This document shows positions 60,257 to 64,000 of a DNA stretch of 64,000 nt, one piece after another. Source of the stretch: Spizellomyces punctatus DAOM BR117 (Eukaryota > Chytridiomycota > Chytridiomycetes > Spizellomycetales > Spizellomycetaceae); assembly GCF_000182565.1 (NCBI RefSeq), contig NW_015971558.1, positions 47,419 to 111,418 on the forward strand, written 5' to 3'. Under the pieces are notes generated by a model. It did no database searches. It worked only from the letters and a program-made list of their open reading frames with translations, and had not been told where the DNA came from. A program made the translations under genes and the position numbers. How positions within the stretch are numbered: position 1 is the stretch's first letter; each line of letters begins with the position of its first letter.

Positions 60257-61570
60257 ATGGCGACCGCTGAACGTCCCTCTGCCGATGGTCTAACGGAGTG
60301 TGAGCATCGTACAGTTGTCAGAGTAGGATCATCGGCCAGCGACGGTATAGACATTTTGGGGCTGACCAAGCCGATATCAAATATAGAAACGATATTTCAT
60401 GAGATCGATGGTATCTGTTGAGTTGTGATAGCGTCCTCAGCTCTCATATTGTTCACACTCTCCACTTTCAGTGGCACTCAATCGCGACAGCCCACCAGCT
60501 CTAGAATATCTGTTTTTTGAACCGTATACATCATTTGTTATCTTCCGCAACTTTTTAAGTATTGGAGTGCGACCGTTCGGACATTCCGCATTACGATATA
60601 CCCTCCCGAATGGGCAACAAATATTGGTGAATGTTACCAAGAAGGAGGGGTGCAAGCTTGTGGAGATATGGGATCCCGTGGACTTTTTGTATGGGATTGG
60701 AGAGGTAGGGTGAGGTTAGTCCGACATTGGGCGAGTCAGTGGGATATATACAGTGTTGATGGTACGCTGGTCTTGCAGCTGATTAACCGTTCCATATCCT
60801 ACCCACTTAGGCAAGCCGCGAACAAGGCGGAATATATTCTCGCCACGTTGTTTCCATTCGCATCGAATCCCTCCCTGCAGCCCAAATCCACGCCCTCCAC
60901 AGCTACTTTGTTTCCGTTCGTCAGGCAGTAGAAAACCACGAAGCGGCATTCAGTACCATGCTGGGACCCCTATTGAACCTGACGCGACGCTGCTTTCCAT
61001 CTCCTGAACGTGGCAACTGTGCTCGATGGATATCAAAAGGTCTTGTTGAAGCGGGCGTCATGTCCCGATATCGCATGTTTCCCAAAGATATTTTTGTGAG
61101 ATTGTGGAAAGAGAATAAAGGGGAGCGTGGGAATGGCAATGTAAATGTCGTTTGGTATCAGCGCATAGAACATGCTTGGCATCGATATGGCCAACAGTGG
61201 AGAAATAATCATGGGTTCTCGTTTGTGACTTTGTCGCCCAAAGGCTTGGTTCGGACAGTCAAGTAGGTTTGGTCACCTAGAACATTGTGGGGTCATGCAC
61301 TAATAGGGTTCTTTATCCTTCTACAGATACCTCCATCTTCATCATATTGCCAATGTTGTCGTCCAAGTTCCAGCGGACTCATCCCGTGCCGAAGTGCGCG
61401 TACTGAAGCGAGATGGGCAATCTGATACATCAACAACGCTGAACTATGAACAACCTAATACGGAATCTTCCTTATCTGAGCCAGCAAGGAAATCATCAAA
61501 GAAGACGGGACATCGAAAATGGTGGAAAATCGGCCGGAGAAAGAAAGGTGATCAAGAAGTTCTATCATAA
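60257..61570 (+). CDS. Uncharacterised protein, candidate permuted papain-fold (LRAT/NlpC-P60-like)
   Basis: No named family recognised. Four exons: 60257 to about 60409, about 60473-60712, about 60812-61264 and about 61327-61570. The N-terminal half has LEYLFFEPYTSFVIF, then GVRPFGHSALRYTLPNG. The C-terminal half has ERGNCARWISKGLVEAGVM. A GH-S-x-LRY strand with a conserved-looking His, followed about 145 residues later by an NC motif at a helix start, is the order seen in circularly permuted papain folds (LRAT, PPPDE, DUF4105), where His precedes Cys. The C-terminus is basic (KKTGHRKWWKIGRRKKG). No signal peptide. The gene lies between two inverted tRNA-Phe genes. Catalysis is an inference from motif order only. 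Confidence 0.6.
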
Positions 61571-62001
61571 CTCGTCGGGTAAGAAGCATAAGGGAACATC
61601 GTCATATGTCGAAATTATCGTCTAATTTACTTTCATCATTTTACAGCTTTCTTAACTTACACCAGTAAAATGTAGCCCTTCTTATGGCCACTTTTCCTTT
61701 TACTGCTTTTATTGACAATTCAGGAATGTAGCTCTAGCATGTGAATGTAGTCGCGTGATCTTACAATATGCAATTATTCTGAGTCAGATTCAGCGGTCCT
61801 TGTGTTTGAGATATTCTCCTACAGTACGGGCATTGCGTTTCATCAAAATTCCATAATTTCAACGGCAGTTTGAGGTAATGAACAAGTGACTGGGTGGGGA
61901 ACTACAGGATCGCTTTGGTGTGGTGACAAAATTCCCCAAAAAAAGTCGTGGCCAAGAAAACATCTAGCTCCAATGCAAAAAAGAACCCGACAGCAACAAG
62001 A
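61571..62001. other. Intergenic region with tRNA terminator
   Basis: No gene. The A6 run at 61977-61982 is the T6 Pol III terminator of the minus-strand tRNA-Phe. Confidence 0.45.
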
Positions 62002-62074
62002 TGCTCCCTTCGTGGATTGAACACGAGACCTTTAGATCTTCAGTCTAACGCTCTCCCAACTGAGCTAAGGAAGC
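62002..62074 (-). tRNA. tRNA-Phe (GAA), second copy, inverted
   Basis: Reverse complement of the copy at 60054-60126, identical over all 73 nt. Flanks differ from those of the first copy beyond a few bases, so only the tRNA itself (plus about one flanking base) is repeated. Confidence 0.95.
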
Positions 62075-63168
62075 TTATGTTCAGCATTCAAATATAGGCA
62101 AATATAAAGATTGATCTTGCTCTGCATCAATAGGCACAGTCGGAATTGCTATGTAGCAGTGTGCGGCGATAACCAGAAAAACCACAGACTCCTCCTTGTG
62201 CCTCCCAAGTTCAGCAGTTTCGAGCACGTTCATGGGTTCTTCTTTTGACTTGGGGTGTTCAGATAGCCCCCATGTCTCGTTATCCCGTCAAAGTGCCACC
62301 CACATCCGCCTGACAATGAGACACAGCCCGATGGCTCTCCAGCAAATTCCCCCACTCTTGTTCATATCTATGGATTAGAACCCGTCGTTTTCCCCAAAAA
62401 GGGTTGGATTGTGCCCACTTGATCAGCTGTGACACGGGCTACTCTTTTCAGCTTTTCCCACCCAAAGTAAGATAAGCTTGCGCGATCCCCGCAAACACGG
62501 AATGGTGTCACCGTACATCTGCGCACTGCAAAATTCTACCGATTGATATTGGCACTGTGCCACACTTTACATGCTTTTGCCACCCCCGTCTATAGTCACG
62601 AGGAGACGCGCAGAGGGGGAACGGGGGACGTTTGGGGTCACCCTCCGTCATTTCCACCCGAAATGTGCACTTTCCACAAACGCGCGGATGGAAAAAACTT
62701 TGCGGTTGTTTGATCGTGGGGAGAGCCGCTGCCCCTTGTTGTGGCTTTTTGAAAAAGACGTGAGATAAGGCGCATACTTTTTGCCGGAATTTCTTTTTTC
62801 AATTGTTGGCGATTGTCGATTTTTTACTTTTTTTTTTACTTTGCGCGCTTGATATGGACTTCTGGCGGAGACAAGCGCAACTCAAAGTGGGGGTTTGAAT
62901 TGGTGTTTTAAGTTACAAAAAGTTCCTACAAATAGGACGATCCCCCAGTTTCTCCTCCCTTAGCCCGGTTGCTCTCCATCCAGTTGTTCCCTTTTGTTGT
63001 CGTCTTGAAACTTGCCCGCTGGTCGGTGCTTTCTTTAGCTGCATTCACCCTCATTACCAAACTGTTCCCAACCTCATTAACGCAAGGTCGGTAGTAAAAG
63101 AATGAGTTGTTGTTGTGACGAGATGGAACATCGCAGCTAATCTTCCCTTCAATAGTTCGCAAGTAGTG
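62075..63168 (+). promoter_or_regulatory. Long upstream region of the peptide transporter gene
   Basis: About 1.1 kb without a gene, far longer than other promoters in the window. It holds several CCCC and GGGG clusters (e.g. tcccccag around 62,940), a long T-rich tract (about 62,790-62,842) and pyrimidine-rich DNA up to the start codon. Such length suits a nutrient-regulated transporter. No specific factor site can be named. Confidence 0.45.
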
Positions 63169-64000
63169 ATGGCTACTATTGACGAAAAGAAAGACCCTAT
63201 CGGGCTAGTTGAAGGCGGTGTACTGGACGAAATGGACGAGGAGGCTCGTCGTCACGCCGAGCTCGAGGCAAAGCTCAACAAAGACCTCGATGAGAAGATC
63301 CTTTCCAACCCGAACTCCTTCCCCAAGGCCGTTTTCTTCATTATCCCCAATGAGATGGGAGAGCGATTCTGTTTCTACGGTATCAACCCTCTTCTCAAGG
63401 ATTATCTCAAGGAGTTTGTTGGTTACAAGTCCAACAAGGCTGAAGCTATGGTCCACGTTTACAAATCCGTCACCTACTTCTTCCCTCTTGTTGGTGCCGC
63501 GATTTCCGACTCTTTCTTGGACAAGTACAAGACAATCGTGTCCTTGTCCACCTTCTACCTCCTTGGTGTCTCTCTCTTGGCTATATTTTCTAAGCCCGGT
63601 GTGATCGGCACACCACCAACGGTTCCCGAATGGGGCCCTTTGCTCGGTCTCTTCCTCATCGCATTCGGCACGGGAGGTATCAAGCCCTGTGTGTCCTCTC
63701 ACGGTGGTGATCAGTTCTTGTCTGTGCAAAAGCTTGAACTGAACAAGTTCTATAACTGTAAGTCGACATCCATATTGAAATCAGGCTCTATCCCCATCCA
63801 ACGGTATTAACATCCTCCGTTAATATGTAGACTTCTACATGTCCATCAACGTCGGAGCTGTTGCTGCCGGTTTCATCACCCCCGCCATTAAAAACAGAAG
63901 CTGCTACGATCTCGCTGGAGGAAAGGACTGTTACGCTTGGGCTTTCGGTGTCTGTGCCATGGCCTTCGCCCTTGCTATGTCTGTCTTCATTATCGGAAAG
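63169..64000 (+). CDS. PTR2: PTR2/POT proton-coupled peptide transporter (5' part)
   Basis: Imports di- and tripeptides with protons across the plasma membrane (SLC15/POT family). The gene continues past the window edge. Exon 1 is 63169-63757 and exon 2 starts at 63831; the intron is 73 nt. A charged N-terminus of about 45 residues precedes TM1. The POT ExxER motif is in IIPNEMGERFCFYG. Next come YKSVTYFFPLVGAAISDSFL and DKYKTIVSLSTFYLLG, then LIAFGTGGIKPCVSSHGGDQF (the PTR2 family signature) and YFYMSINVGAVAAGFITPAI. Codons end mostly in C or G (ctc, gtc, ttc, aag), unlike the other genes here, suggesting high expression. Confidence 0.95.

Noticed and set aside
62196-62768. Short plus-strand frames upstream of PTR2
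   Set aside because: Low-complexity frames within a long promoter, without splice signals or similarity.

Overview
The window is nuclear DNA from a eukaryote, most likely a zoosporic (flagellated) fungus of the chytrid/blastocladiomycete grade. This rests on gene content, not on any search. Genes are compact and broken by many short GT-AG introns (about 34-90 nt). Fungal-type genes (long-chain-base phosphate phosphatase, PTR2 transporter, MscS-type channel with EF-hand) sit beside genes that normally accompany cilia or animal-like signalling: TPPP/p25-alpha, katanin p60, KIF6 (kinesin-9), a ZC2HC-type zinc-finger protein, a Rabin8-type Sec2 GEF, a Na,K-ATPase-like P-type pump and a full arrestin fold.

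Layout. 1-1.9 kb: repeat-rich DNA ending in a piece of a terminal-inverted-repeat (TIR) element. 1.9-18 kb: TPPP, an unknown helical protein, katanin p60, a MAPKK-like kinase, KIF6, VPS33 and METAP2. 18.3-19.9 kb: two TIR elements end to end, one carrying a nested perfect palindrome. 20-33 kb: P-type ATPase, zinc-finger protein, a possible FAM149-like protein and a large membrane protein with DUF5011-like domains. 33-42 kb: Rabin8/SEC2, TTI1 and LRRC40, the last two divergent around a telomere-repeat box. 42-49 kb: LIM-like remnant, a third TIR element, arrestin and an unknown gene. 49-59 kb: MscS channel, small AT-hook/Myb protein, tRNA-Tyr with intron, Baeyer-Villiger-type monooxygenase and sphingolipid phosphatase. 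59-64 kb: possible peroxin, a gene between two inverted identical tRNA-Phe genes, and the 5' part of PTR2.

Several genes form head-to-head pairs separated by roughly 100-450 bp (unknown/katanin, MAPKK/KIF6, VPS33/METAP2, TTI1/LRRC40, monooxygenase/phosphatase), so shared bidirectional promoters are likely. Katanin, KIF6, TPPP, Rabin8 and the zinc-finger gene fit one theme: building and running the microtubule axoneme of a zoospore.

The most unusual signal is the TIR family. At all three loci the element lies in the same orientation, ends 96-176 bp before the ATG of a plus-strand gene (TPPP, P-type ATPase, arrestin), and carries its own TATA box, ATG and spliceosomal intron. Exon boundaries were read by eye from splice motifs and protein family conservation; spans are firmer than single junctions.
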